Positions 36,281 to 45,113 of a stretch of 56,685 nucleotides of DNA are shown here, one piece after another. The position numbers and the translations under genes are program-made. The first letter of the stretch is position 1; every line of letters begins with the position of its first letter. The stretch spans positions 1-56,685 of the forward strand of contig CAZXFH010000019.1 of the NCBI GenBank assembly GCA_964640055.1, read 5' to 3'. The DNA is from CAZXFH01 sp964640055. GTDB taxonomy: Bacteria > Fidelibacterota > UBA2242 > JAFGTP01. The notes below the pieces were generated by a model, which saw only the letters and a list, made by a program, of their open reading frames with translations, did not search any database and had not been told where the DNA came from.

Positions 36281-37954
36281 TTACAGGATAATTGATTCTT
36301 TATATTCACCGAATTCTGCACGCAGTACGCCGCATATTTCTCCCAGAGTGGCATAGGCCCGGGTCGCATCTAAAATAAGTGGCATCAAGTTGGTGTCCGG
36401 CTGATGGACAGCTTGACGGATGGCCTGCAGACGCTGGTGCACTAGTTGGGAGTTACGTTCGTTTTTGACGTCCTGAATGCGGCGGATTTGTTTTTTGCGG
36501 ATAGCCGGGTCGACCTGTAATATTTCCTGAGGCGGCTCTTTTTGACTGGTGTATTTATTCATCCCTACAATAATACGGTCGCCGGATTCAACTTCCCGTT
36601 GATAACGGTAAGCCGCGTCCTGGATTTCTTTCTGTACATATCCTTGTTCAATTGTGCGGGTCATACCGCCCAGTTTTTCGATCTTATCCAGATAGGAGAA
36701 GACTTCCGTTTCAATTTTATTGGTTAGTGATTCCAGGTAATAGGAGCCGGCCAAAGGATCCACCGAATTGGCAACTCCGGATTCGTGGGCTACGATTTGT
36801 TGTGTGCGGAGAGCGATCTGCACTGACTCCTCGGTGGGTAAGCCCAAAGCCTCGTCGCGTGAATTGGTGTGCAAACTTTGGGTGCCACCCAATACTGCCG
36901 CCAGGGTCTGAACGGCAATGCGCACAATATTATTATCCGGTTGCTGGGCCGTCAGGGTACTTCCACCGGTCTGGGTATGAAAGCGCAGTTTCAGAGAGCG
37001 CGCCTTGCGCGCCTTGAACCGGTGGCGCATGATTTTGGCCCAGATCCGACGGGCGGCCCGAAATTTGGCGATCTCTTCCAACAGATCGTTATGCGCATTG
37101 AAAAAGAAAGACAAGCGCCCGGCAAAGGCATCGATATCCATGCCCACCGAAAGGGCGGCCTTGACATATTCGATTCCATTGGCCAGAGTAAAGGCCACTT
37201 CCTGAACCGCAGTAGCACCTGCTTCCCGGATGTGATAGCCGGAAATACTGATGGTATTCCATTTGGGAATTTCCGCCGCACAGTATTTAAAGATATCCGT
37301 AATCAAGCGTAAAGAAGGTTCGGGCGGGAAAATATAAGTGCCACGGGCTATATATTCTTTTAAGATATCGTTCTGGATTGTGCCGCGTAATTGGTCCTTG
37401 GATACGCCTTGTTTCTCAGCTACAGTGATGTAACCGGCTAATAAAACTGCGGCTGGTGCATTGATGGTCATGGAGGTCGACACTTGGTCCAGAGGGATGC
37501 CGTCAAATAAAATTTCCATATCCCGCAGGGAATCGATAGCGACCCCGACTTTACCCACTTCGCCGATACTATGGTCATCATCGGAATCAAATCCGATTTG
37601 GGTTGGCAGGTCAAAAGCGACCGACAAACCGGTCTGCCCCTGAGCTAACAGATATTTGTAGCGCTGATTGGATTCGCGGGCCGTACCAAATCCGGCATAC
37701 TGGCGCATGGTCCAGAAACGACTGCGGTACATGGTCGGTTGTACTCCCCGGGTAAAGGGATACTGGCCCGGAAAACCCAGCTGTTCCAAATAGTCTGTAT
37801 CAGATATCGATTCCGGGGAACTAACCCGTTCAGCCGCAAGCCAGGAACCGGTTTGAAAAGCCGCTTTTCTTTCCGGAAAGCGAGCTAACACTTTTTGTAA
37901 GGTTGTGGCGGCCCATTCCTTTTTGGCCCGCTTGATTTTGTCATCTGATGACAT
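36281..37954 (-). CDS. Methylmalonyl-CoA mutase, catalytic large subunit
   Basis: Protein of 557 aa matching the TIM-barrel catalytic domain: PFTRGVQPTMYRSRFWTMRQYAGFGTARESN, LSVAFDLPTQIGFDSDD, STSMTINAPAAVLLAGY, GGTQSLHTNSRDEALGLPTE and SVDPLAGSYYLE. It interconverts succinyl-CoA and (R)-methylmalonyl-CoA with the separate B12 subunit. It is the first gene of the propionate module, with a good ribosome-binding site (AAAGGAAG). Residue-level distinction from isobutyryl-CoA mutase was not possible, but the epimerase and decarboxylase context supports this call. Confidence 0.94.
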   Translation of the reverse strand: MSSDDKIKRAKKEWAATTLQKVLARFPERKAAFQTGSWLAAERVSSPESISDTDYLEQLGFPGQYPFTRGVQPTMYRSRFWTMRQYAGFGTARESNQRYKYLLAQGQTGLSVAFDLPTQIGFDSDDDHSIGEVGKVGVAIDSLRDMEILFDGIPLDQVSTSMTINAPAAVLLAGYITVAEKQGVSKDQLRGTIQNDILKEYIARGTYIFPPEPSLRLITDIFKYCAAEIPKWNTISISGYHIREAGATAVQEVAFTLANGIEYVKAALSVGMDIDAFAGRLSFFFNAHNDLLEEIAKFRAARRIWAKIMRHRFKARKARSLKLRFHTQTGGSTLTAQQPDNNIVRIAVQTLAAVLGGTQSLHTNSRDEALGLPTEESVQIALRTQQIVAHESGVANSVDPLAGSYYLESLTNKIETEVFSYLDKIEKLGGMTRTIEQGYVQKEIQDAAYRYQREVESGDRIIVGMNKYTSQKEPPQEILQVDPAIRKKQIRRIQDVKNERNSQLVHQRLQAIRQAVHQPDTNLMPLILDATRAYATLGEICGVLRAEFGEYKESIIL

Positions 37955-38261
37955 TAAAACTGCTTCCTTTCCAAATAAGCGTAAAGATCATTGAATTATC
38001 AAACAAAGTTAGGCGATTTAAATATTTAAGTGGAATTCCATCTTAAATCGGAAAAAGCCTGAAAAATTAACCAGATAAGTTTACAAAAACAACTAAGTAT
38101 CGCTAAAAAACACTATCTGCTGTATTTGCGGTCAAAGACCTTAAGAATAATGTGAAGCTAAAAAAGATACTGGCATTTCAGCGGTTGACCAGTTAAAATT
38201 ATCTGGGACCAGAAAATGGGAAAACTGAGAAAAATGGTCATCAGGGGTAAAAAAGCGGAAA
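37955..38261. other. Divergent intergenic region
   Basis: About 307 bp of AT-rich sequence between the divergent mutase operon and the serine hydrolase. It must hold both promoters. I looked for a cobalamin riboswitch ahead of the B12-dependent mutase and saw no recognisable B12 box. No gene is evident. Confidence 0.5.
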
Positions 38262-39464
38262 GTGAAGCACACAATCATTAAAGGCCTTTGGTTAATATTT
38301 ATTTGCGGGATATTTATTACATGTGACTATTACCGTGGTCTTAGACAGGTAGATCCGGCTAGGGTGGATATGGATAAGCAGGCTTTGCAACAGTTGGATC
38401 AGCTTATCCAGGAGGCCATCCGGCAGAAAAAAACACCGGGGGCCGCTCTTTTGGTGGGCCGGCAGGGAAAGATCGTATACCGGAAAGCCTTTGGTTGTGC
38501 TCAATTAGAACCCAAAAAAGAGCCACTGGCAAGTAACATGATCTTTGATATGGCCTCGGTAACCAAACCAGTTGCCACGGCGACTTCAATTATGATTCTG
38601 ATTGAAAAAGGAGCCTTGAGACTGACGGATCGGATTGATAAATATATTCCCGAATATACTTTTTATAAAGATGACCAGGGCAATTCTGGACCACCGATCC
38701 GTTTATATCATTTATTAACCCATACCTCGGGTTTGCCGGCATATACCAATGCCAAAGTCCTGGAAAATGAATATGGCAGTCCTTGTCCGGAGCAGGTTAT
38801 TCAAAAGATTGCCAGGATCAGGAAAAGATACCCGCCGGGAGAAAAATTTGTCTACAGCTGTCTGGGATACATTACCCTGGCCGAGGTTGTCCGGCGTGTT
38901 GCGGGTGAAACCATTGATGAGTTTAGCCGCAAAAATATTTTCAACCCTCTGGGTATGGATTATACACTATTCTGTCCGCCTGCGGAGCTTAGGGATTGGA
39001 TTGTGCCGACCTGCACAGATGAGGGAGAACTGCTGCACGGCCAGGTTCACGATCCTTTGGCCCAGCTGATGGATGGTAAATCAGGTAATGCCGGTTTATT
39101 CTCTACGATTGATGATCTGGCTGTTTTTTGTCAGATGATGCTCAATGAGGGTGTTTACCAGGGAACCCGTATTTTGTCACCCTTGACCGTAAAGGCCATG
39201 ACCCGTCTTTATCCGGGGTTGGAGTTTGCCGGACGCGGCCTGGGTTGGGATATCTCCTCAGCTTATGACTCCAACCAAGGGGATTTGTTTTCACCCCAAA
39301 CCTATGGACATACCGGATTTACCGGCACCTCGCTCTGCATTGATCCGGTAAATGAAACTTTTGTGATATTGCTCACAAATCGGGTCCTTTTACCGAACGG
39401 AAATGTGATCCCCTTGCGCAGCAAAGTGGCCAATAATGTGGCGGCTAGTATTGTAGGAAATTGA
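38262..39464 (+). CDS. Serine hydrolase, class C beta-lactamase/CubicO family
   Basis: Protein of 400 aa with a hydrophobic N-terminus (LWLIFICGIFITC), probably a signal peptide or an atypical lipoprotein signal. The nucleophile motif is S99-V-T-K102. The second motif, normally YxN, reads Y198-S-C200, and the third is HTGFTG. HLLTHTSGLPAY, PGEKFVYSC and NAGLFSTIDDLAVF are family blocks. It probably acts in the periplasm as an esterase or peptidase on cell-wall or D-amino-acid compounds. The start is GTG; no ATG lies in frame upstream. Two tiny exported peptides follow 71 bp downstream. Confidence 0.9.
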   Translation: MKHTIIKGLWLIFICGIFITCDYYRGLRQVDPARVDMDKQALQQLDQLIQEAIRQKKTPGAALLVGRQGKIVYRKAFGCAQLEPKKEPLASNMIFDMASVTKPVATATSIMILIEKGALRLTDRIDKYIPEYTFYKDDQGNSGPPIRLYHLLTHTSGLPAYTNAKVLENEYGSPCPEQVIQKIARIRKRYPPGEKFVYSCLGYITLAEVVRRVAGETIDEFSRKNIFNPLGMDYTLFCPPAELRDWIVPTCTDEGELLHGQVHDPLAQLMDGKSGNAGLFSTIDDLAVFCQMMLNEGVYQGTRILSPLTVKAMTRLYPGLEFAGRGLGWDISSAYDSNQGDLFSPQTYGHTGFTGTSLCIDPVNETFVILLTNRVLLPNGNVIPLRSKVANNVAASIVGN

Positions 39465-39480
39465 TTTAGCCAAGCATTTA

Positions 39481-39509
39481 TTGATTCTGTATACCAAAAT
39501 TAGTATATT
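39481..39509 (+). promoter_or_regulatory. Sigma-70-type promoter before the Tat peptide pair
   Basis: TTGATT at 39481-39486 and TATATT at 39504-39509 are separated by exactly 17 bp and lie 27 bp before the first peptide start. This suggests the two small genes have their own transcript. Confidence 0.6.
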
Positions 39510-39535
39510 AAACATAGAATTGTATAGATTGAGCC

Positions 39536-39715
39536 ATGGATAAAGAAAACGAAAAGAATATTGACCGACGCCGTTTTTTAAAAAAGATGGCTGCTTCTTC
39601 GGTTTTTGTTGTGCCAGCAGTAACATCTTTTTCACTGTTACAAACCGAATCCAACTGGTGGTGGACCGGTCACGGGCATGGCCATCATCATCCGCCGCCG
39701 CCACCACCAAAATAG
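39536..39715 (+). CDS. Tiny twin-arginine-leader peptide with His/Pro-rich tail (copy 1)
   Basis: Small gene of 59 codons. A charged start leads to DRRRFLKKMAAS, an R-R-x-F-L-K twin-arginine motif, then a moderately hydrophobic stretch (VFVVPAVTSFSLL). The tail begins WWWTGHGHGHHH and ends in a run of six prolines and Lys. If the leader is cleaved, only some 15-25 residues remain, rich in Trp, His and Pro. I know no family for it. The His cluster suggests metal binding, but that is inference. A near-identical second copy follows 18 bp downstream, and the match between the two supports real coding. Confidence 0.75.
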   Translation: MDKENEKNIDRRRFLKKMAASSVFVVPAVTSFSLLQTESNWWWTGHGHGHHHPPPPPPK

Positions 39716-39733
39716 GAATTCGTAAATCGGAAA

Positions 39734-39937
39734 ATGGCAGCAAAAAAGGAAAAGAATATTGACCGGCGCCGCTTTCTGAAAAAGATGGCGGCCTCGTCGG
39801 TTTTCATTGTGCCCACCATCAAGTCTTTCTCCTTGTTACAGGGACAGGGAGGTCATTATGGCTGGTGGTGGACCGGACACGGCCATGGCCATCATCATCC
39901 CCCACCCCCGCCTCCTCCGCACGGCCATTGGGAATAA
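39734..39937 (+). CDS. Tiny twin-arginine-leader peptide with His/Pro-rich tail (copy 2)
   Basis: Protein of 67 aa paralogous to the preceding gene: the same KNIDRRRFLKKMAASS twin-arginine leader and hydrophobic segment (VFIVPTIKSFSLLQ). A Gly-rich bridge (GQGGHYG) then leads to the shared WWWTGHGHGHHH segment, seven prolines and a final HGHWE. Differences between copies cluster at the leader end and the extreme C-terminus, while the Trp/His/Pro core is kept, which points to selection on the core. Function unknown; possibilities are metal carriage, a signal peptide-like messenger, or a modified peptide precursor. Confidence 0.78.
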   Translation: MAAKKEKNIDRRRFLKKMAASSVFIVPTIKSFSLLQGQGGHYGWWWTGHGHGHHHPPPPPPPHGHWE

Positions 39938-40010
39938 CACCCTTTTTTGAGCAACACCATATCTTAAATATATCTGCCCATCCCGGCCGGTGATTTTATT
40001 AGCAAGAGGC

Positions 40011-40850
40011 TTAGGCTATGCGCCTGATCTGATCTATCTTCTTTTCAAATTCGGTCTTGTGGATCCCTTTTAGTCCGTGGGGTTTGCCCTGCAGCAGCTT
40101 GTTCAGCGCGCCCACTTCTTTACCTGAAAATTTAATCGCCTCTAACACATGGGTTTCAAAAGCGGCATAAGCCAGGGGCGCCACGGCCTGGGTCATGGTG
40201 GCCATTACTTTGGCATACTGGCGGATTTCCCACTGGGCATGGTAGTCCAGACGCAGTTGTAAAAAGTGGAGCAAATTATGCAGATCAATCTGCCAGTACC
40301 ATTGGGTATAGAGTGCCAGCGGCAGGTTGATGCGGGCCAGTTCCCGGGCGATATCCTGTTCAATCAAGGCCTTGTAATCATGATAGGCTTTTGTCTGGCC
40401 GGCAAGCAGAATTTCCAGCACTTTTTGACGCAGCTCAGCCGGTACCTCGTCGCTGTCACGTCCCTGGCGGTTGGATTTACTCTGGTTCCGGATCTGTTTT
40501 TCAGTCGGCAGATAAAATTCATTTTCCATGATAGAATAGCGTCCGGAAATTTCATTGAGGCGCGCGGTACGGTGACGGACCCATTGCCGGGCCACAAAAA
40601 TCGGTACTTTACAATGAAAGGTCAAGATAACCTGTTCAAAAGGCGAGGTGTGCTGGTGACTCATCAGATAGTTGATCAGAGCCCGGTCCCGCCGGACTGT
40701 GGTCGTCCCCTGACCATAGGAAACGCGGGCACTCTGCACAATGCGTTGATCGCCACCCATATAATCCACTAAGCGCACAAAACCGTGGTCCAGAACCTTA
40801 AATTCTTGATCCAATATTTCTTCCGCCTGCGGACTGGTTTCATGAGCCAT
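40011..40850 (-). CDS. thyX: FAD-dependent thymidylate synthase
   Basis: Protein of 279 aa with the ThyX signature RHRTARLNEISGRYS (R-H-R-x7-S), FARQW-like context VARQWVRH, and conserved LINYLMSHQHTSPFEQ and LHNLLHFLQLRLDYHAQWEIRQYA. It methylates dUMP using methylene-tetrahydrofolate, FAD and NADPH. It is monocistronic here and its promoter region is shared with the divergent gene at 41 kb. Confidence 0.96.
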   Translation of the reverse strand: MAHETSPQAEEILDQEFKVLDHGFVRLVDYMGGDQRIVQSARVSYGQGTTTVRRDRALINYLMSHQHTSPFEQVILTFHCKVPIFVARQWVRHRTARLNEISGRYSIMENEFYLPTEKQIRNQSKSNRQGRDSDEVPAELRQKVLEILLAGQTKAYHDYKALIEQDIARELARINLPLALYTQWYWQIDLHNLLHFLQLRLDYHAQWEIRQYAKVMATMTQAVAPLAYAAFETHVLEAIKFSGKEVGALNKLLQGKPHGLKGIHKTEFEKKIDQIRRIA

Positions 40851-40982
40851 AAGATTACTCCATTCAATTATTTGACCGGCCTTAAATTAATATAATCTGG
40901 ACAAAATGGCACCTTTAAAGTCAATCATAGGGAATTTACAGATTCGGGTGAACTGTGACCAGGAACACGCAGTTGCTCTGAT

Positions 40983-40996
40983 TTGATACAAATCAA
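40983..40996. promoter_or_regulatory. FNR/CRP-type palindrome TTGAT-N4-ATCAA
   Basis: TTGATACAAATCAA is an exact match to the FNR half-site consensus. It lies 58 bp before the sorting-tail protein start (41055) and 132 bp before the divergent thyX start. It could be an activator site for the former. Confidence 0.55.
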
Positions 40997-41054
40997 TTTA
41001 TTCTTCTTTGTTTTTGATGTAAATTAGTTCCAGTTTCAATAGGAGGGTTCTGTG

Positions 41055-43529
41055 ATGAAACGGTTGTTATTGTCTCTGGTTATGTTGAGCGGTTTGTTAC
41101 TGGCACAAAACGCTGATCTGATTCTGTATGATATTGATGATGTTACGGAAGATATCCGCCAGTATTATTTTGAGCAGGATTCAACTTTCAGCGTCTATAC
41201 GCAGCAAAGTGTTGATTCAAATTTGTTTAATAAGGGCCACCTTGGCATTGCTTTACTACAACTGGGTTATGCGGGTCTGGATGTGGATTCCTTGTTAAGG
41301 GATCTTGCTCAGTCCTATGGCGCTTTTGAGGAAAACCTGTACACTTTGTTAATGGAATCCCAACCGCTGCTGGCACCCTATATCAACCATCTGGATAGTT
41401 TAGCCAATGACAGTGCCTATACCGAAGCTTTCAACCGGGACAGCCTGTTTGTTATTCTGGATTATCTGATTGAATTCCTGGAATCGGAAGATCGCCTGAT
41501 GTTGGAAAAAAATTGGAATGAATTTGTCGATTATACCGATTCAATTGCCACCGAAACCGGTTATATCTTCGATGATTTCGGATACACTATGGCGGGTGAA
41601 TTAGACGCCTTTTTCAGCCACCTGGATACGGTTTTCTGGAATTCCGCTGATTTTGGTTTCACTTTATACTGGATCAGCACTGATTCCATCTTTACGGCTT
41701 CTTCAGGAGATGGCGAAACTCTGTTGGATACAGTGGTTCAGGTAGACACCACTGTTTTTGGGTTTGACCGGCAGAGTTTTAACCGGATGGAGAGTTTCAC
41801 TGATTATATGGAATCCTTTGCTGAGCATGCAGGTAAGGGAATGGAGCAAATGGTGATGATTAGGATGAATGGTAGCGGTGATGTGCAGGTCGCCATTGAC
41901 GATTTTATTGCTGCAGAAGAGAATTTATATCTGGCTTTAGATTCTTTGCAGATTATTTTCACTGAACAGCCTTTTGCACCCTTTGAAATCGATACGTCGG
42001 GAATTGGTGAAATGCAGGCTGTGCTGACTGAGATTGATTCTATGCTATATGGTAAAACTTATATATTAGAGGAAAGATATCCGGAGCCGGATTTTATCAT
42101 CCGACCGGTGGGTATTCTGGAAAATTTGCCTTTTGGATTATTTCAGGTCTATCTGGATATGTATCTCGCCCCCGATCTGACCAGTTATACCTTTGGTAAT
42201 ATTTTTCCCAATGGCGTGCCCGGCATTGAACAACTGGCCTATGATATGGTGTTTAATAAAACCGAAACTCGCGACCGCCTGGATACCTACTACGGATTCA
42301 AGTTGGTCGAATTTGAGAATCGACTGATCTCTGATCCGGATAATGCCGATGCCCATGCCGGTATTGCTATGATAACCCTGTTTAAGACGGTGGATGAAAT
42401 GGGACAGAAAATGGATGATGTGGGCCGTTTTCTGGAAAGCGGCCGGATCGACAGCCTGTTTTATTTTCTGGATAGCGGCGAATTGGATTACCGGGTCGAG
42501 TTCGCCGATATCACCAGCCATTTGACCTTTTTGGCCCAAGATACCACCGGAACGGTTTTCACGCTCCTAATCAATGACGGGCAATATAGTTTCACGACCT
42601 TGCCGCCGGATTATGACGACGCGATCCAGAGCGGAGATGAATATTTACCGCTCTATATCACGCCCCGGACGGCGCAAGCCATGATTACAGGTTATTGGAC
42701 CTTTAGTCTGGCGATCCATCAGTTCGGACAAGCAGTAGACACCATGATGGCAGATATTGGTCAGTATATGAATATTCATCTGAATCCGGAATATCTGGAT
42801 TTTTCCGATGTGCAAACACCGCTGGAATTTATTCAGGTGCTGGAAGCGGCTAATCCCAATTTTATGGCCATGACCGATTACGGAAAAGATCAGATGTCTC
42901 AAATGGGAGTTGAAATTGGGTATAATCTGCAGGAAGCATCGGTAACTATGGATTCAATGATGGCTTTTGCCACCAAGTTCTCACCCCATTATGCCTATTT
43001 TGGCGGGGACAGTGCGGCCATGATGGTGATGATGGAAACCATGGATGATATGGTCAAAATGCTTTCGGATGATTTTAATATTCCGGAACAAACCTCTTAT
43101 TTCGAGGATGAGCGCGTTGACTTGTCAGCCTGGTTTGATCATCCGCCGGATAATTTTCTGACCCTTTGGAAAAATTATCTTACGGGGGTCGATAGCACCC
43201 TGGGCGGTCTATTTCCAGACCGAGGGACGGTGGAAATCATTGCCGGTGATGACCAGGCCGTACCGGAAAAATTCCAACTTTATCCGGTCTATCCCAATCC
43301 CTTCAACCCGGTTGCCCAGCTCAGTTTTGATTTGCCCGAAGCCCGCCATGTGCAGCTGGAGATCTATAATCTGAATGGCCAGCGGATCGCTACTCTGATC
43401 GATCATTACTTACCGGCCGGTCGTCAGCAAGTCTTCTGGAATGCAGGGGAGCTCCCCTCGGGTGTTTATCTGGCGGTATTGCAGTCAGCGCATAAAAAGA
43501 TCGTTCGTAAGATGACATTGTTGAAATAG
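41055..43529 (+). CDS. Large secreted protein with T9SS-type sorting tail, unknown function
   Basis: Protein of 824 aa with a signal peptide (MKRLLLSLVMLSGLLLAQ), a long acidic helical body with many Asp/Met/Tyr, and a C-terminal sorting domain (VYPNPFNPVAQLSF ... LEIYNLNGQRIATL ... LPSGVYLAVLQS). The body matches no family I recognise. It has TPR-like features around DNADAHAGIAMITLF, but no clear repeat. ATG 41055 lies 7 nt after AGGAGGG; a GTG at 41052 adds one residue. A strong terminator follows. It is probably surface-exposed. Confidence 0.85.
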   Translation: MKRLLLSLVMLSGLLLAQNADLILYDIDDVTEDIRQYYFEQDSTFSVYTQQSVDSNLFNKGHLGIALLQLGYAGLDVDSLLRDLAQSYGAFEENLYTLLMESQPLLAPYINHLDSLANDSAYTEAFNRDSLFVILDYLIEFLESEDRLMLEKNWNEFVDYTDSIATETGYIFDDFGYTMAGELDAFFSHLDTVFWNSADFGFTLYWISTDSIFTASSGDGETLLDTVVQVDTTVFGFDRQSFNRMESFTDYMESFAEHAGKGMEQMVMIRMNGSGDVQVAIDDFIAAEENLYLALDSLQIIFTEQPFAPFEIDTSGIGEMQAVLTEIDSMLYGKTYILEERYPEPDFIIRPVGILENLPFGLFQVYLDMYLAPDLTSYTFGNIFPNGVPGIEQLAYDMVFNKTETRDRLDTYYGFKLVEFENRLISDPDNADAHAGIAMITLFKTVDEMGQKMDDVGRFLESGRIDSLFYFLDSGELDYRVEFADITSHLTFLAQDTTGTVFTLLINDGQYSFTTLPPDYDDAIQSGDEYLPLYITPRTAQAMITGYWTFSLAIHQFGQAVDTMMADIGQYMNIHLNPEYLDFSDVQTPLEFIQVLEAANPNFMAMTDYGKDQMSQMGVEIGYNLQEASVTMDSMMAFATKFSPHYAYFGGDSAAMMVMMETMDDMVKMLSDDFNIPEQTSYFEDERVDLSAWFDHPPDNFLTLWKNYLTGVDSTLGGLFPDRGTVEIIAGDDQAVPEKFQLYPVYPNPFNPVAQLSFDLPEARHVQLEIYNLNGQRIATLIDHYLPAGRQQVFWNAGELPSGVYLAVLQSAHKKIVRKMTLLK

Positions 43530-43554
43530 ACCGCTGTTTCAGAATTTGGGGCAG

Positions 43555-43590
43555 AAAACGGGGAAAGCAGTGTGTCTTTCCCCGTTTTTA
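43555..43590 (+). terminator. Rho-independent terminator
   Basis: A 13-bp perfect stem AAAACGGGGAAAG/CTTTCCCCGTTTT with an 8-nt loop and a T-rich tail (TTTTTATTTTG), 26 bp past the sorting-tail gene. Confidence 0.9.
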
Positions 43591-43630
43591 TTTTGTAAAT
43601 TGAGCTGACCGCAAACATATCTATGGCGTT

Positions 43631-45076
43631 ATGAACAAATTAACAAAAATTATTTCTATTTTCGGTCTTCTTCTGGTGGGGCGTGTCACGGGCGCGCCAG
43701 GGCTGAGTTCTACGGCCTATGATCTCATGAATTTCCCTCGATTGGCTAGGCCCTCCCGCGCAGAACTATTCATATCCGGTAAGCAGCTGCGGATTAATAC
43801 CGGCTGTGATGATCTTCTCCGAAAACAGATTGAGCGCCAGACGGCCTTAAAGTGGTATGTTGTACCTTCTCAGGTTGAGGCTGTTATTCCATTTAAGAGC
43901 TTAGGGATTCAGCAATGCTTCAACCCCCGGCTGCGCTATGAACAGCACCATTTCAGCAATGACCGGGATGTAAACGCAGTGACCGGAACAGCCGAGCTGG
44001 AGATCTGGCAGGCCGCCATAAATTGGTTTGTATGTCGCGAGCAATATATGTGGGGAGCGGGTTTAAAATATCAGCAAAATCGAGGCAGTAGTGAATTTAA
44101 TATTGTCCAATACCCCACTTCTGACGATCCCGTTCTGAACCGGTATTTTTTACAATGGCTGGAACCTACCTTTGGTCGGCAAATTCAGGGAAAAATGAAA
44201 GATAGCGGGGTGGAACTAACCCTCTGGGGGGCATTTCCCCTGAAAACTGAACAGCGTCTGCAAATTGCACTCTCCACGGATTGGGATTGGCATGAATTGC
44301 AAGCCGCCTACGTGAATAGCACTGATCATCCGGAACTGCAAGGCCGCCGCCGGATCGGCTGGCCCTTAAAAAGCAGGGAGACCATCTTAACACTTTGTGT
44401 GCAAAACCTGCCGGGCAGAATACAAGCCGTTGAAGGCGGGCTGTTTGTAAACAGGCTGGAATTGGAAATCGATAATCACTTTTCCGGTACGACCGATTTT
44501 AGTTCCTTAGGACGAGGAGACGGACAGCGGCAGGGCATCTTTCTGGAGGCTAAAGCTCCTACTGAGCATCTAGAACTGGTAGCCGGACTGGCGGGAGCCC
44601 GCTATACAGGTCATTTAACAGTCAACACTCCGGTCCTGGGTTTTGTATACTATATATTACCTATCTCCCATGCCGCTGAAGGTTGTTTAGAGCAAAGTAC
44701 GTCTTTTTCCCAACGGATAAAAGCGGATTTCTTTTTTCAGGGACGAGAGCTGAACCATCAATTTGCCCTGGCCTGGACTCATGCCCGCTACTGGTTGCGC
44801 ATGGAAGGAGAAGCCCATCTGGAATTTGGCCTGATATCGACCCCTCTTAGTGCGCCGGTCATTTGGGACGTTTTTTTGGTAGACCTCTCTTATCGGGTTA
44901 GCTATAGTATTAGAAGAATAGAGTTGGCCTATCAAATCAAGCAATTGATTCCCCGAACTAAACGGTTGGATGAGAGCCGGGTGTCACTACAAGAACCCCA
45001 TCCGGGATTGGATATTCGCTACCAGGGCGGTCGTAGGCATCAGTTAATTATTAATTACCGTTTGGGTGGAAATTGA
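43631..45076 (+). CDS. Putative outer-membrane protein, unknown function
   Basis: Protein of 481 aa with a signal peptide (IISIFGLLLVGRVTGAPG). The start region STAYDLMNFPRLARPSRAELFISG resembles the N-termini of PorV/UPF0164-like outer-membrane proteins, and the body alternates polar and hydrophobic residues as in beta barrels. The C-terminus (HQLIINYRLGGN) is strand-like. The exact family is not recognised. Independent transcription is likely, since a terminator lies just upstream. Confidence 0.72.
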   Translation: MNKLTKIISIFGLLLVGRVTGAPGLSSTAYDLMNFPRLARPSRAELFISGKQLRINTGCDDLLRKQIERQTALKWYVVPSQVEAVIPFKSLGIQQCFNPRLRYEQHHFSNDRDVNAVTGTAELEIWQAAINWFVCREQYMWGAGLKYQQNRGSSEFNIVQYPTSDDPVLNRYFLQWLEPTFGRQIQGKMKDSGVELTLWGAFPLKTEQRLQIALSTDWDWHELQAAYVNSTDHPELQGRRRIGWPLKSRETILTLCVQNLPGRIQAVEGGLFVNRLELEIDNHFSGTTDFSSLGRGDGQRQGIFLEAKAPTEHLELVAGLAGARYTGHLTVNTPVLGFVYYILPISHAAEGCLEQSTSFSQRIKADFFFQGRELNHQFALAWTHARYWLRMEGEAHLEFGLISTPLSAPVIWDVFLVDLSYRVSYSIRRIELAYQIKQLIPRTKRLDESRVSLQEPHPGLDIRYQGGRRHQLIINYRLGGN

Positions 45077-45113
45077 GAGATAAGGTGATTAAAATACCTG
45101 CTGGGGCGGGGGA

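Noticed and set aside
37955..38261. Cobalamin riboswitch before the methylmalonyl-CoA mutase
   Set aside because: I could not find a B12 box or supporting stems in the leader.
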